The notes under the pieces were generated by a model. The model was given only the letters and a program-made list of their open reading frames with translations. It did not search any database and had not been told where the DNA came from. From Bizionia paragorgiae (GTDB lineage: Bacteria; Bacteroidota; Bacteroidia; Flavobacteriales; Flavobacteriaceae), in contig NZ_FNQK01000013.1 of NCBI RefSeq assembly GCF_900107625.1, positions 1 to 64,000 on the forward strand: a stretch of DNA of 64,000 bases, given 5' to 3'. The translations under genes were made by a program, and so were the position numbers. Numbering within the stretch: position 1 is the stretch's first letter; every line of letters begins with the position of its first letter. Positions 8,446 through 17,914 of this stretch are shown here, piece after piece.

Positions 8446-9087
8446 ATGAATTCTACTGAAAAAGAAATTTCTTACGTTTCTAAAAATTCTTATTCCACAC
8501 TAAACCGTTTAACTGAAAAAACCAAGACTATTTGGTTCGTTTGTCACGGTATGGGCTATTTAAGTCGTTATTTTATAAAGTATTTTTCGCAACTGAATCC
8601 CGAAGAAAATTATATTATCGCACCTCAAGCACAAAGTAAGTACTACCAATCAAAAAACTTCAAACATGTAGGTGCAAGTTGGTTAACCAAAGAAAACACG
8701 GTTGTAGAAACTAAAAATATCTACGCCTATTTTGATGCCGTTTTAAAAGCTGAATACTTCCCGAAATCTGTAAACCTCATCGTCTTTGGCTATTCTCAAG
8801 GTGTTAGTGTATCCCTGCGCTATCTCGCAAAAACAAAACTACAATGTCAGCAATTGGTAATCCACTCTGGAGGAATCCCAAAGGAATTAACCCCCGATGA
8901 TTTTTCTTACTTAAACCAAGAGACGTCTGTTCGATTAATTTATGGCACTGAAGATGAATATTTAAACTCGGGCCGCATAGAAGAGGAAACAAAAAAGGCT
9001 GAAGCTTTGTTTGGAAAGCGTATAGATATTATGCCTTTTAAAGGAAAGCATGTGGTAAATGTAGAGTTAATTAATACCTTAGTATAA
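8446..9087 (+). CDS. Alpha/beta hydrolase, carboxylesterase/phospholipase type
   Basis: A 213-aa serine hydrolase resembling small YpfH/carboxylesterase proteins. The nucleophile elbow is FGYSQGVS, preceded by WFVCHGMGYLS as oxyanion-hole region; the acid is likely in LIYGTEDEYL and the His in KGKHVVN near the C-terminus. I chose ATG 8446 because the upstream TTG (8407) lies within a promoter-like motif and the intervening residues are a low-complexity KPKPKPK run. It is divergent from the men block and convergent with the gene at 9099. The substrate is unknown. Confidence 0.82.
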   Translation: MNSTEKEISYVSKNSYSTLNRLTEKTKTIWFVCHGMGYLSRYFIKYFSQLNPEENYIIAPQAQSKYYQSKNFKHVGASWLTKENTVVETKNIYAYFDAVLKAEYFPKSVNLIVFGYSQGVSVSLRYLAKTKLQCQQLVIHSGGIPKELTPDDFSYLNQETSVRLIYGTEDEYLNSGRIEEETKKAEALFGKRIDIMPFKGKHVVNVELINTLV

Positions 9088-9098
9088 TCTCATAAGTA

Positions 9099-10373
9099 TT
9101 ACTCACAACTAAAGCAGCGTTGCAAGGCTTCACTTAATTGAATATCTTCAGACCCTTTTAAGGGAGCTGTTAACCCTCCTTTATTATCGATTTCCTTTTT
9201 AAAAGCAATCGCATAATCTACAATTGCGTTTCGGCGCTTTATGACTATGTCTTTAATTTCCGATTGATCTAAATCCGATATCGCTTTTGGCCAAACACTA
9301 AAGGCAGCTTCTATCTGATTGTCTGTAAGTACATTTTGCAAAGCTTTAGCTTCCTCAATAAAAACCGATTCAGGAGTTTGTAAAAGGAAGTAGCGATCGA
9401 ACGGGTATACCAAGCCCGGCATGTATTTTATTTGTTCCTGAAAAGGACGTAATCTCGGGACTATATTTTCGTTAGACAATAGTGAAGGTATCAATCCTTC
9501 AGCCTTAAAAAAGGCATTATCACGATCACCAGGAATAGGGATGCCTTTTAATTTACCATTCTCCTTTTGTAACACCCAGCCCCATTGTTTTGCGTGCCTA
9601 TCCCAATCGCCAATAATTAAATCAAAAAGCCGTGCACGAACCAATTGTCTTTCATCAATAAAAACGGAATCTTTTAGCTCTTGTTTTAACTCTTGAAGAT
9701 CATCAGTTTCTACAATCGATTGCACATCTTTTAAAGCCGTCCAATTCGTATCACTTTCGGTTTCATACTCTAATAGAAAGAGTCGGTTACCATACTTTTC
9801 ATTATACGTGTCGCCCAAAGTTTCTTGTTTAGGAATAAAAACAACTTTTGGGTGTGTCGATAATACATTGGCGTATTTGGCCAATTCTGCGACTAATATA
9901 GCTCCGTAAGGATGTTGAGCCGAAATACCATCGACTACAATATTCTCTAGACTTAGTGCTTTTAGTAAATCTGGAATTAAAGCTTCAGGGTCTTTATTTA
10001 TACTACGTAAGGTGTATTGAATATTATTTTTACACTCTAATTTTAGGGAGTGTGTTTGTTTACCTCCGCCTTCTTTTGTAATGTTTACCCCTCCAAACAA
10101 GGTGTCTAAATATACAACAGGAACTTTTATAGGCGTTTCCCAAGCTTTTCTATACTGCTCACCTTGCATCACCCTTTTTACAGGATCCCCCGTGTATAAT
10201 GTACTAGCGGCTATTACAATGGAATCGTGCGATTTAAAATCGATAGATTCGATGGTATCATTATGAATTACTTTACCATAGGTAGTGATCTCCGGAGTGC
10301 TTTTAACCGACCAATATAAAAAGGCGATAAAAACAACGAAAAGAAGAGCTACTACAAGTAATACTTTTTTCAT
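9099..10373 (-). CDS. Membrane-anchored protein with HipA/Fam20-like kinase signatures
   Basis: A 424-aa protein with a single N-terminal hydrophobic segment (residues 4-22), so probably an envelope protein facing the periplasm. I see a Gly-rich stretch (about 94-105), YTLRSINKDP (possible nucleotide-binding Lys127), IIGDWDRHAKQWGW (D256/D258-R-H, like the catalytic loop GNxDRHxxN of HipA or GDxDRH of Fam20 kinases) and PIPGDRDNAFFK (D283/D285, like the metal-binding Asp). These suggest an atypical protein or small-molecule kinase fold, but this is inference from motif order. No known substrate; neighbours give no clue. Confidence 0.6.
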   Translation of the reverse strand: MKKVLLVVALLFVVFIAFLYWSVKSTPEITTYGKVIHNDTIESIDFKSHDSIVIAASTLYTGDPVKRVMQGEQYRKAWETPIKVPVVYLDTLFGGVNITKEGGGKQTHSLKLECKNNIQYTLRSINKDPEALIPDLLKALSLENIVVDGISAQHPYGAILVAELAKYANVLSTHPKVVFIPKQETLGDTYNEKYGNRLFLLEYETESDTNWTALKDVQSIVETDDLQELKQELKDSVFIDERQLVRARLFDLIIGDWDRHAKQWGWVLQKENGKLKGIPIPGDRDNAFFKAEGLIPSLLSNENIVPRLRPFQEQIKYMPGLVYPFDRYFLLQTPESVFIEEAKALQNVLTDNQIEAAFSVWPKAISDLDQSEIKDIVIKRRNAIVDYAIAFKKEIDNKGGLTAPLKGSEDIQLSEALQRCFSCE

Positions 10374-10472
10374 ACGGACTAATAACTATTTAATAATTAG
10401 TTAAGCAGCATAAAAAGTACTAATAAATCCATAAAGAATCAAATCATTAGATCAAATAAATAAGGGCATATG

Positions 10473-11423
10473 CTAATCGTGGGTTAACTTATAAATAATA
10501 TCCTTAACAGGAAGAATAGCTTTTGTATGCTCGATACTAGGTCCTGCCACCCATACGGTTTTGTAAGTGGCTTTTGTAGCTGCTTTTTCTGTAGCACGCA
10601 TTCCAATACCGAATCGAATCATTTTAACCCACTTTTTAAGTTTTTTATTACGGTTTAAAATAGTCTCTAACCAAGATTCTTTAGTTCCTATTTTCTGAAC
10701 GTAAGGCGTGTTAATCACTGTACATGGCGTTCCAGAAATACGTTGTGTCATTATAATATCATCGGCCCCATAGTCTACACAGGCTTGTTTATACTCTTCG
10801 GTTACCCCTGCTTCTACTGAAGCGATAAACGGACTACCAACAGATACACCTTCTGCCCCATAACTAATCATTTTATCAATATCTGCTTTACAACCTACAC
10901 CACCGGCAGAAATAACTGGAATCGCTAATTTATCACATAATAAGCTGGTAAGTTCTTGAGGCGATAAATTACCTCTATGTCCTCCTGCTTCGTTATTTAC
11001 AGCTATTGCTGCATCGGCACCGAGCTCTTGAACTTTCATTCCGAAACGTAAATCGGTGACATCACAAAAGACTTTTATACCTACCTTATGCGCTTCTCTA
11101 ATAGTCTCTTCTGGGCTACCTAAAGAGGTGATAATAAAATCACACCCTTCTTCACATAAAACACGTAATTGCTCTTTGTATTTAAGATTAGATTTATTGA
11201 CAATTAAATTAAACCCAAAGGATCCGCCTTCTACTTTTGCAGCCTTTAATTCTTGAATAGCCGCCTTTAATTCTTCTAGCGTTCTATAGTTTAAGGCAGG
11301 AATACATCCTGCAATCCCGGCTTTCATAGCTTCTGTCACCATCGCAACATTGGAAACTAAAAACATAGGCGCTTGAATAATTGGATATTTTATTTTAAGA
11401 AGTTGTGTGAGTTTTGTTTGCAT
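10473..11423 (-). CDS. Nitronate monooxygenase (2-nitropropane dioxygenase family)
   Basis: FMN-dependent TIM-barrel enzyme that oxidises nitronates such as propionate-3-nitronate. From ATG 11423 it gives 316 aa beginning MQTKLTQLLKIKYPIIQAPM, the canonical family start. An in-frame ATG at 11495 would add 24 residues, but a -7 promoter match (11493-11500) covers it, so it is rejected. Motifs: NNEAGGHRG (contains the catalytic His), PVISAGGVG and GAEGVSVGSPF (FMN phosphate binding). Similar proteins can also be enoyl-ACP reductases of the FabK type; the motif set fits class I NMO less exactly than the general family. Confidence 0.85.
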   Translation of the reverse strand: MQTKLTQLLKIKYPIIQAPMFLVSNVAMVTEAMKAGIAGCIPALNYRTLEELKAAIQELKAAKVEGGSFGFNLIVNKSNLKYKEQLRVLCEEGCDFIITSLGSPEETIREAHKVGIKVFCDVTDLRFGMKVQELGADAAIAVNNEAGGHRGNLSPQELTSLLCDKLAIPVISAGGVGCKADIDKMISYGAEGVSVGSPFIASVEAGVTEEYKQACVDYGADDIIMTQRISGTPCTVINTPYVQKIGTKESWLETILNRNKKLKKWVKMIRFGIGMRATEKAATKATYKTVWVAGPSIEHTKAILPVKDIIYKLTHD

Positions 11424-11492
11424 AATCAATTCTATAGTTAGAAAAATCTTTAGATTTAATGATTTAAAATAAGTGTGCTTTTGAAGCAATAA

Positions 11493-11500
11493 CAAATATA
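11493..11500 (-). promoter_or_regulatory. Candidate -7 element for the nitronate monooxygenase gene
   Basis: TATATTTG on the minus strand matches TAnnTTTG and lies about 70 nt upstream of the chosen start, overlapping the discarded upstream ATG. Confidence 0.55.
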
Positions 11501-11558
11501 ATCAATAATTTGTTATGCGTGCATAATACATTGTTAATAATAGCGCCCTATAAAAAAA

Positions 11559-12296
11559 TCATACGCGTTTTTGGGCTTTTAAAATGGTTTCTTGTGCAGC
11601 ATACCCATTAACATTATTAGCATCACTTTTAAAATCTAAGCGTTCTATGGTAAAACCGACATGCTCCAGCCGTTTTATTAAACCAGAAACCGAATAAATC
11701 CTAACATGATCAGATTGACCAAAATGAAGAAGACGTTCACTTTCAGTTTGAACAGAGGGATCTTCGTAAATTTCACCATCTTTAAAAGGTGTTTGAATAT
11801 AACACACACCATTAGGCTTTAATATTCTAAACAGCTCAGACATTGCCTGAATATCGTTTTCTATATGTTCTAAGATATGATAGCAAATTACACAATCAAA
11901 ATAGCTGTCAGGTTCTGCAATGTCTAATATATCTAAGCGTTTATCTGCTTTAAACTCTTTTGAAAAATCTGTAGTAATATATTCCTTAGTATGAGCTTTG
12001 CGAATACATTCACTCAATTTTAAGGCTGGTGAAAAATGGAGTACCACGCGATCTTTAAGGCTTGACTCTAAAATACTCCACAAGCGTCTTGCACGTGCTA
12101 CGCTACCACATTTAGGACACAAGTTCCCACCTCTTTGATTTTCTATAAACTTAGAAGCTTTAAATCCGCATAAATTACAGTGTACCGTATTTCCTTTATA
12201 AAACAGAGCCACTAGGGGTCTTATTTTAGATTCATTTTTTTTAAGAAAAGTTTTTGGTATGAGTTGCTTTAAAGTATTGTACATAGACACGGACAT
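11559..12296 (-). CDS. SAM-dependent methyltransferase with N-terminal zinc ribbon
   Basis: A 245-aa class I methyltransferase. Residues 40-63 form a zinc ribbon (C40, C43, C60, C63: CNLC ... CPKC), followed by a type-11 methyltransferase domain with the post-I region LDILDIAEPDSYFDCVICYHILEHIEND and RILKPNGVCYIQTP. Motif I is degenerate (VVLHFSPALKLSECI rather than the GxGxG loop), a feature also seen in this glycan-associated subfamily. The acceptor is unknown. It stands alone between nitronate monooxygenase and dnaK. Confidence 0.8.
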   Translation of the reverse strand: MSVSMYNTLKQLIPKTFLKKNESKIRPLVALFYKGNTVHCNLCGFKASKFIENQRGGNLCPKCGSVARARRLWSILESSLKDRVVLHFSPALKLSECIRKAHTKEYITTDFSKEFKADKRLDILDIAEPDSYFDCVICYHILEHIENDIQAMSELFRILKPNGVCYIQTPFKDGEIYEDPSVQTESERLLHFGQSDHVRIYSVSGLIKRLEHVGFTIERLDFKSDANNVNGYAAQETILKAQKRV

Positions 12297-12340
12297 TTAA
12301 CACTGCTAATTTAATATATTGACAGCGTTTAAAGCATAAA

Positions 12341-12370
12341 AAAACGCAATCAAATTAATGATTGCGTTTT
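12341..12370 (-). terminator. dnaK terminator
   Basis: Perfect 12-bp stem AAAACGCAATCA (12341-12352) / TGATTGCGTTTT (12359-12370), loop AATTAA, with flanking A/T tracts. It lies about 90 nt downstream of the dnaK stop on the minus strand. Confidence 0.8.
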
Positions 12371-12460
12371 ATTTTATTTATGTGTTTTCGTGAAGGTTCC
12401 AAAATAAATTTCGGATAAGCGATTCACTCAATTTTTGCTATGCAAAACTTGGGTTGCTGC

Positions 12461-14371
12461 TTACTTTACTTCTTCGAAATCTACATCTTCTACATCGCTA
12501 CTTTCGTCTGCGTTCCCTGCTCCATTTGCATTTGCATCTGGTCCTGGTTGCGCTCCGCCTTGAGCTTCTGCTTGTGCTTTGTACATTTCTTCACTTGCTA
12601 CTTTCCAAGCTTCATTAATTTTTTCTAAAGCAGGATCGATAACAGCAAGATCTTTAGTTTCGTAAGCTTTCTTTAATTCTTCTAAAGCGTCTTCGATTGG
12701 TTTTTTCTTATCATCAGATAATTTATCACCAAACTCACTTAATTGTTTTTCCGTTTGGAAAATCATAGAATCTGCTTCGTTTAATTTCTTAGCGTTTTCT
12801 GCTGCTTTAGCATCTGCTTCAGCGTTAGCTTCTGCATCGGCTTTCATTTTTTGGATTTCTTCTTCAGTTAAACCAGAAGACGCTTCGATACGAATATCTT
12901 GAGTCTTGTTAGTTGCTTTATCTGTAGCTGATACTTTAATGATTCCGTTTGCATCGATATCGAAAGTTACTTCAATTTGAGGCACTCCTCTTTGTGCTGG
13001 TGGAATACCATCTAAGTGAAAACGTCCAATAGTATTGTTATCGGCAGCCATTGCTCTTTCACCTTGTAATACGTGAATTTCTACAGACGGTTGATTATCT
13101 GCTGCTGTCGAGAATACTTGAGATTTCTTAGTTGGAATAGTCGTATTCGCTTCAATAAGTTTCGTCATAACGTTACCCATTGTTTCGATACCAAGAGATA
13201 AAGGTGTTACGTCTAATAATAAGACATCTTTAACATCTCCTGATAATACACCACCTTGGATTCCTGCTCCTAAAGAAACAACCTCATCTGGATTTACTCC
13301 TTTACTAGGCGCTTTTCCGAAGAAAGACTCTACTGCTTTTTGTACTGCTGGTATACGTGTAGAACCTCCTACTAATATCACTTGATCAATATCACTTTTT
13401 GTTAATCCTGCTGCTTTTAAAGCGGATTGACAAGGCTCAATTGTTCTTTTTACTAAATCGTCTATTAACTGCTCGAATTTAGAACGTGTTAAAGTACGTA
13501 CTAAGTGCTTTGGTCCTGAAGCCGTAGCCGTTATATAAGGTAAGTTAATTTCTGTTGATTCAGAAGATGATAATTCGATCTTCGCTTTTTCAGCAGCTTC
13601 TTTTAAACGTTGTAATGACATAGGATCTTTTCTTAAATCCATAGACTCTTCAGCGTTAAACTCGTCTGCTAACCAGTTAATAATTTTATCATCAACATCA
13701 TCACCACCTAAGTGTGTATCTCCTTCAGTAGATAATACTTCGAATACACCATCACCTAATTCTAAGATAGAGACATCATGTGTTCCTCCACCAAAATCGA
13801 ATACTACGATTTTTTGATCTGTTCCTTTTTTGTCCATACCATAAGCTAAAGCTGCTGCTGTAGGCTCGTTGATAATACGACGTACTTTTAATCCTGCAAT
13901 TTCACCAGCTTCTTTAGTCGCTTGACGTTGTGCATCGTTAAAATATGCTGGTACTGTAATTACTGCTTCAGAAACTGTAGCTCCTAAATAATCCTCGGCT
14001 GTTTTCTTCATTTTTTGAAGAATCATAGCTGATAATTCTTGAGGTGTATATAAACGACCATCGATATCTACTCTTGGTGTATCGTTGTCTCCTTTTACTA
14101 CTTTATAGGCTACACGTCCTGTTTCATCTTTAGCATCAGAAAACTTAGTTCCCATAAAACGCTTAATAGAATAAACTGTTTTAGTTGGGTTTGTTACTGC
14201 TTGTCTTTTTGCTGGGTCACCAACTTTGATTTCGCCTCCTTCAACAAAAGCGATCACTGAAGGTGTTGTTCGTTTACCTTCTGCGTTTGGGATTACAACA
14301 GGCTCGTTTCCTTCCATTACAGAAACACAAGAGTTTGTTGTACCTAAATCGATTCCAATAATCTTACTCAT
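12461..14371 (-). CDS. dnaK: Chaperone DnaK (Hsp70)
   Basis: Cytoplasmic Hsp70, 636 aa, full length. The ATPase domain opens [16 protein letters not shown] and has [42 protein letters not shown] and [13 protein letters not shown]. The substrate-binding domain (about 390-600) has [12 protein letters not shown] and a helical lid; the tail ends in acidic [11 protein letters not shown]. In most flavobacteria DnaK uses DnaJ and GrpE, which are not in this window. A 13-bp palindrome TGACAtcgTGTCA lies 78 nt upstream and may be a heat-shock operator. Confidence 0.98.
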   Translation of the reverse strand: MSKIIGIDLGTTNSCVSVMEGNEPVVIPNAEGKRTTPSVIAFVEGGEIKVGDPAKRQAVTNPTKTVYSIKRFMGTKFSDAKDETGRVAYKVVKGDNDTPRVDIDGRLYTPQELSAMILQKMKKTAEDYLGATVSEAVITVPAYFNDAQRQATKEAGEIAGLKVRRIINEPTAAALAYGMDKKGTDQKIVVFDFGGGTHDVSILELGDGVFEVLSTEGDTHLGGDDVDDKIINWLADEFNAEESMDLRKDPMSLQRLKEAAEKAKIELSSSESTEINLPYITATASGPKHLVRTLTRSKFEQLIDDLVKRTIEPCQSALKAAGLTKSDIDQVILVGGSTRIPAVQKAVESFFGKAPSKGVNPDEVVSLGAGIQGGVLSGDVKDVLLLDVTPLSLGIETMGNVMTKLIEANTTIPTKKSQVFSTAADNQPSVEIHVLQGERAMAADNNTIGRFHLDGIPPAQRGVPQIEVTFDIDANGIIKVSATDKATNKTQDIRIEASSGLTEEEIQKMKADAEANAEADAKAAENAKKLNEADSMIFQTEKQLSEFGDKLSDDKKKPIEDALEELKKAYETKDLAVIDPALEKINEAWKVASEEMYKAQAEAQGGAQPGPDANANGAGNADESSDVEDVDFEEVK

Positions 14372-14448
14372 AATTTTATATTTTTTTAATTTTGCGTTGT
14401 AAATGTTACGCTCTGTTTAAGACAATGATTATGCCAACTAAAAAAATA

Positions 14449-14461
14449 TGACATCGTGTCA
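14449..14461. promoter_or_regulatory. Palindrome upstream of dnaK, candidate stress-regulator site
   Basis: TGACATCGTGTCA is a perfect 5-bp inverted repeat around TCG in the dnaK-sdaA divergent region. It does not resemble the CIRCE element. Its position 78 nt before dnaK suggests an operator, but no regulator is known from the sequence. Confidence 0.4.
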
Positions 14462-14557
14462 GTACATTTCATTTTATTAATAAATAGTAGCCTTTATATA
14501 TCTGTTAACTTTCCCATTAATACCCTTGATTTATTTAGTAACTCCAGAACTAAAATC

Positions 14558-14565
14558 TATATTTG
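14558..14565 (+). promoter_or_regulatory. Promoter for sdaA
   Basis: TATATTTG matches the -7 consensus, with a -33-like TTTA at 14534-14537 separated by 20 nt. It lies 28 nt before the sdaA start. Confidence 0.6.
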
Positions 14566-14593
14566 TAATACTAATTATAAAATGATTTGAAAA

Positions 14594-16021
14594 ATGGAAT
14601 GCATTTCGGTTTTTGATATGTTAAAAATAGGTGTTGGACCTTCAAGTTCTCATACTTTAGGCCCCTGGCGTGCTGGAGAACGTTGGATTTACGAATTAAA
14701 ATCGGACGATGTGTTTAGCCAGATTGCCAACGTTAAAGTAGATTTATACGGTTCTTTATCATTAACAGGAAAAGGGCACGCGACCGACTTGGCCTCTATG
14801 CTTGGTTTGAGCGGATCGGACCCTGAGTACATTCCTACAGATACCATAGATATTATAATTGCATCGATTAACAATACGCATAAACTAGTCTTAAACAACG
14901 AACGGATTATTAATTTTAATCCCGAAACAGACATCGTTTATAACAAGTCCTTTTTACCTTTTCATGCTAATGGCATGACATTTACCGCTTTTAATGATCA
15001 AAATGAAGAATTACACCAATCGACCTTCTACTCTATTGGCGGTGGTTTTGTAGTTAAAGAAGAACGTACGGTTGACAAAGAGAATAAAGAATTAAAAAAG
15101 GAATTTCCTTACCCTATAGATAAAGCGCACGAACTCTTAGCTTTTTGTATTGCAGAAAACAAAACCATTTCTGAAATAGTATTAGAAAATGAACGTTCCC
15201 TGCGTACTGATGAAGAAATCGATTTCGAATTTAATCGTATTTGGGACACCATGTTAGAATGTATGTTTATTGGCTGTCATACCGAAGGTCATTTACCTGG
15301 CGGACTAAATGTACGTCGTCGTGCTTTTGACATGCACAAAAAACTAAACATTGAAGTCCCTTATGTATGCTCGAAAGAATGGATGCAAAGCATCAGACAA
15401 AGTGAGGTTAAATTCAGACAAATTTTAAAATGGGTAAGTTGTTTTGCACTAAGTGTTAATGAGGTAAATGCCTCTTTAGGACGTGTTGTTACCGCTCCAA
15501 CAAACGGAAGCGCAGGAGTAATTCCTGCTGTACTCATGTATTATTTAGTCATTGAAAACCACGATGCTGGTTATGACGAAATCAAACAATTCTTATTGGT
15601 AGCGGGAGAAATTGGAAGCATCTTTAAAAAAGGAGCTACAATTAGTGCTGCTATGGGAGGTTGTCAAGCAGAAATTGGCGTATCATCGGCAATGGCTGCC
15701 GCTGCTTTATGTGAGTTATTAGGAGGGAGTCCGGAGCAAGTTATGATTGCTGCCGAAATCGCTATGGAACATCACCTAGGGTTAACCTGTGACCCTATAG
15801 GTGGTTTAGTTCAAATACCGTGTATAGAACGTAACTCTATGGGTGCCATTAAAGCGATTAATGCTGCCGAGTTGGCTCTTGAGACCGATCCTAAAAACGT
15901 TAAAGTTCCTTTAGACAAGGTGGTCGATACCATGTGGGAAACGGCTAAGGATATGAACACGAAATATAAAGAAACTAGCGAAGGTGGTTTGGCCGTACGA
16001 GTAAATTTAGCCGACTGTTAA
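14594..16021 (+). CDS. sdaA: L-serine ammonia-lyase, iron-sulfur type
   Basis: Converts L-serine to pyruvate and ammonia using a [4Fe-4S] cluster. It is the single-chain form (475 aa) with the beta domain first ([24 protein letters not shown]) and the alpha domain after about residue 190. Cluster and active-site features are visible in [38 protein letters not shown] and [24 protein letters not shown]. It is divergent from dnaK and apparently monocistronic. Confidence 0.95.
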   Translation: MECISVFDMLKIGVGPSSSHTLGPWRAGERWIYELKSDDVFSQIANVKVDLYGSLSLTGKGHATDLASMLGLSGSDPEYIPTDTIDIIIASINNTHKLVLNNERIINFNPETDIVYNKSFLPFHANGMTFTAFNDQNEELHQSTFYSIGGGFVVKEERTVDKENKELKKEFPYPIDKAHELLAFCIAENKTISEIVLENERSLRTDEEIDFEFNRIWDTMLECMFIGCHTEGHLPGGLNVRRRAFDMHKKLNIEVPYVCSKEWMQSIRQSEVKFRQILKWVSCFALSVNEVNASLGRVVTAPTNGSAGVIPAVLMYYLVIENHDAGYDEIKQFLLVAGEIGSIFKKGATISAAMGGCQAEIGVSSAMAAAALCELLGGSPEQVMIAAEIAMEHHLGLTCDPIGGLVQIPCIERNSMGAIKAINAAELALETDPKNVKVPLDKVVDTMWETAKDMNTKYKETSEGGLAVRVNLADC

Positions 16022-16168
16022 TCTGTACTATAGACTACAATAACAGCTTATAGCTTCAAAAGCAGCTCTATTAAAAAATACTTGACGCAAGAGAAAGCAA
16101 ACAAAAATAACTAACCGGTCTACAGCAAATAGAAAGCCTTTCCGCTTGCGGAGGAAAATAAAATACGC

Positions 16169-16195
16169 TTGGTTATTGATAATTTAGTACTTTTG
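16169..16195 (+). promoter_or_regulatory. Promoter for panB
   Basis: A -33-like TTG (16169-16171), 16-nt spacer, and -7 TACTTTTG (16188-16195), 30 nt before the ATG. The rest of the 200-nt sdaA-panB gap shows nothing I can assign. Confidence 0.6.
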
Positions 16196-16225
16196 CACAA
16201 CAAATAAAACGTAATACTCAAGACT

Positions 16226-17044
16226 ATGTCTGTAGCTAAAAAACAATACAAAAGAATCACAGTAAAATCGTTAGTAGATATGAAAGCTAACGGTGAAAAA
16301 ATATCGATGCTGACAGCTTACGATTATACCATGGCTAAAATTGTGGACGGCGCAGGTATAGATGTTATTTTGGTTGGTGATTCTGCAAGTAATGTTATGG
16401 CAGGTCATGAAACCACCTTACCTATAACTTTAGACCAGATGATTTATCACGCCTCTTCTGTGGTACGTGCTGTAGAGCGCGCATTGGTGGTTGTCGATTT
16501 ACCTTTTGGTAGTTACCAAAGTGATCCTAAAGAAGCTTTACGCTCTGCTATTAGAATCATGAAAGAAAGTGGTGGCCACGCCGTAAAAATTGAAGGTGGA
16601 AAGGAAATTAAAGAATCTATTAAGCGGATTATTAATGCCGGAATCCCTGTGATGGGACACTTAGGCTTAACTCCGCAATCTATCTATAAATTTGGCACCT
16701 ACACTGTTCGTGCTAAAGAAGAAGAAGAAGCAAAACGATTAAAAGAGGATGCCTTACTATTAGAAAAAGCAGGATGTTTCGCTATCGTTTTAGAAAAAAT
16801 ACCCGCTAAATTAGCTCAAGAAGTTGCCGAAAGTGTATCGATTCCAGTTATTGGAATTGGCGCAGGTAACGGTGTTGACGGTCAAGTGCTAGTTACACAC
16901 GATATGATTGGAATGACACATGAGTTTAATCCGCGATTTTTACGTCGCTATATGAATCTTTACGAAGATATGACCACTGCTATTGGTCAATATAGAGATG
17001 ATGTAAAAAGCAAAGATTTCCCTAACGATTCAGAGCAATATTAA
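16226..17044 (+). CDS. panB: 3-methyl-2-oxobutanoate hydroxymethyltransferase
   Basis: First step of pantothenate synthesis: ketopantoate from 2-oxoisovalerate and 5,10-methylene-THF. It has 272 aa, a normal length. Motifs: [39 protein letters not shown] (metal-binding Asp), [10 protein letters not shown] and [10 protein letters not shown], with [18 protein letters not shown] near the C-terminus. A hairpin follows at 17053-17086. Confidence 0.97.
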   Translation: MSVAKKQYKRITVKSLVDMKANGEKISMLTAYDYTMAKIVDGAGIDVILVGDSASNVMAGHETTLPITLDQMIYHASSVVRAVERALVVVDLPFGSYQSDPKEALRSAIRIMKESGGHAVKIEGGKEIKESIKRIINAGIPVMGHLGLTPQSIYKFGTYTVRAKEEEEAKRLKEDALLLEKAGCFAIVLEKIPAKLAQEVAESVSIPVIGIGAGNGVDGQVLVTHDMIGMTHEFNPRFLRRYMNLYEDMTTAIGQYRDDVKSKDFPNDSEQY

Positions 17045-17052
17045 CCCTATTA

Positions 17053-17086
17053 AACAGACGTTATTTTATATACAATAACGTCTGTT
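17053..17086 (+). terminator. Hairpin after panB
   Basis: Perfect 13-bp stem AACAGACGTTATT / AATAACGTCTGTT with an 8-nt loop. There is only a short T-rich tail (CTCATTTT), so it may be a processing or 3'-end stabilising hairpin as much as a strict intrinsic terminator. Confidence 0.6.
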
Positions 17087-17113
17087 CTCATTTTCCCATA
17101 ACCCCATACTAAC

Positions 17114-17812
17114 GTGTCTAAAGTTTTATCTAACGCTACAAACTTACAAGTGCTCTATGAAGACAACCATATTATTGTGGTTAATAAGCGCGCGGGTGAT
17201 ATTGTACAAGGTGATAAAACCGGAGATAAACCACTAAGTGATGTTGTTAAGAAATATATAGCTATTAAATACAACAAACCAGGTAATGTGTACTTAGGAA
17301 CGGTACATCGTTTAGACCGACCAACCACAGGATTGGTTATTTTCTCAAAAACTTCGAAGGCCTTACCACGGTTAAACAAACTCTTTGTTTCTAAGGACAT
17401 CGCTAAAACCTATTGGGCATTGGTTAAGAATAAGCCAAAAAAGGAAGCTGACACACTTATTCACTATTTAAAAAAGAATCCTAAAAACAATAAGTCTACT
17501 GCTCATATTAAAGAGGTTCCGGATAGTAAAAAGGCCATTCTACATTATAAAACCTTAAAAGCTTTAGACAACTATTATTTATTGGAAGTCAATTTGGAAA
17601 CCGGTCGTCATCACCAAATCCGATCACAACTCTCGAGTATTGGATCGCCAATAAAAGGGGATTTAAAATACGGATTTGATCGCAGTAATAAAGATGCTAG
17701 CATCAGTTTACACGCTAGGTCGATTGCTTTTACCCACCCTGTTTCTAATAAAGACTTAAACATTGAAGCTCCCTTACCAAACGACCCTGTGTGGAATGCG
17801 TGTTTAGATTAG
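17114..17812 (+). CDS. RluA-family pseudouridine synthase
   Basis: A 232-aa RNA pseudouridine synthase. The catalytic motif is VHRLDRPTTGLVIFSKT (Asp of HRLD) and the later GRHHQIRSQLSSIG replaces the usual GRTHQIRVH. There is no S4 domain, so it is closest to short RluA/RluC-like proteins; the target uridine (tRNA or 23S rRNA) cannot be told. The start is GTG at 17114, which gives MSKVLSNATNLQVLYEDNHIIVVNK, the normal domain opening. It is 70 nt after panB and may share its transcript. Confidence 0.88.
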   Translation: MSKVLSNATNLQVLYEDNHIIVVNKRAGDIVQGDKTGDKPLSDVVKKYIAIKYNKPGNVYLGTVHRLDRPTTGLVIFSKTSKALPRLNKLFVSKDIAKTYWALVKNKPKKEADTLIHYLKKNPKNNKSTAHIKEVPDSKKAILHYKTLKALDNYYLLEVNLETGRHHQIRSQLSSIGSPIKGDLKYGFDRSNKDASISLHARSIAFTHPVSNKDLNIEAPLPNDPVWNACLD

Positions 17813-17914
17813 ACATTCTATACTTACCAAACAAATATTTTATAGGCCTAAGAAATAAATTAGCCTTAAAATGATTACCTTTTGCTCGGTAAAATTCCTT
17901 AAAATATACAGTTT

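Noticed and set aside
11424-11495. N-terminal extension of the nitronate monooxygenase from ATG 11495
   Set aside because: The ATG overlaps a -7 promoter match and the family normally begins at the MQTKLTQLLKIKYPIIQAPM position.
16130-16160. Short CCGC/GCGG hairpin between sdaA and panB as a terminator
   Set aside because: The stem is only four pairs with no T tract.
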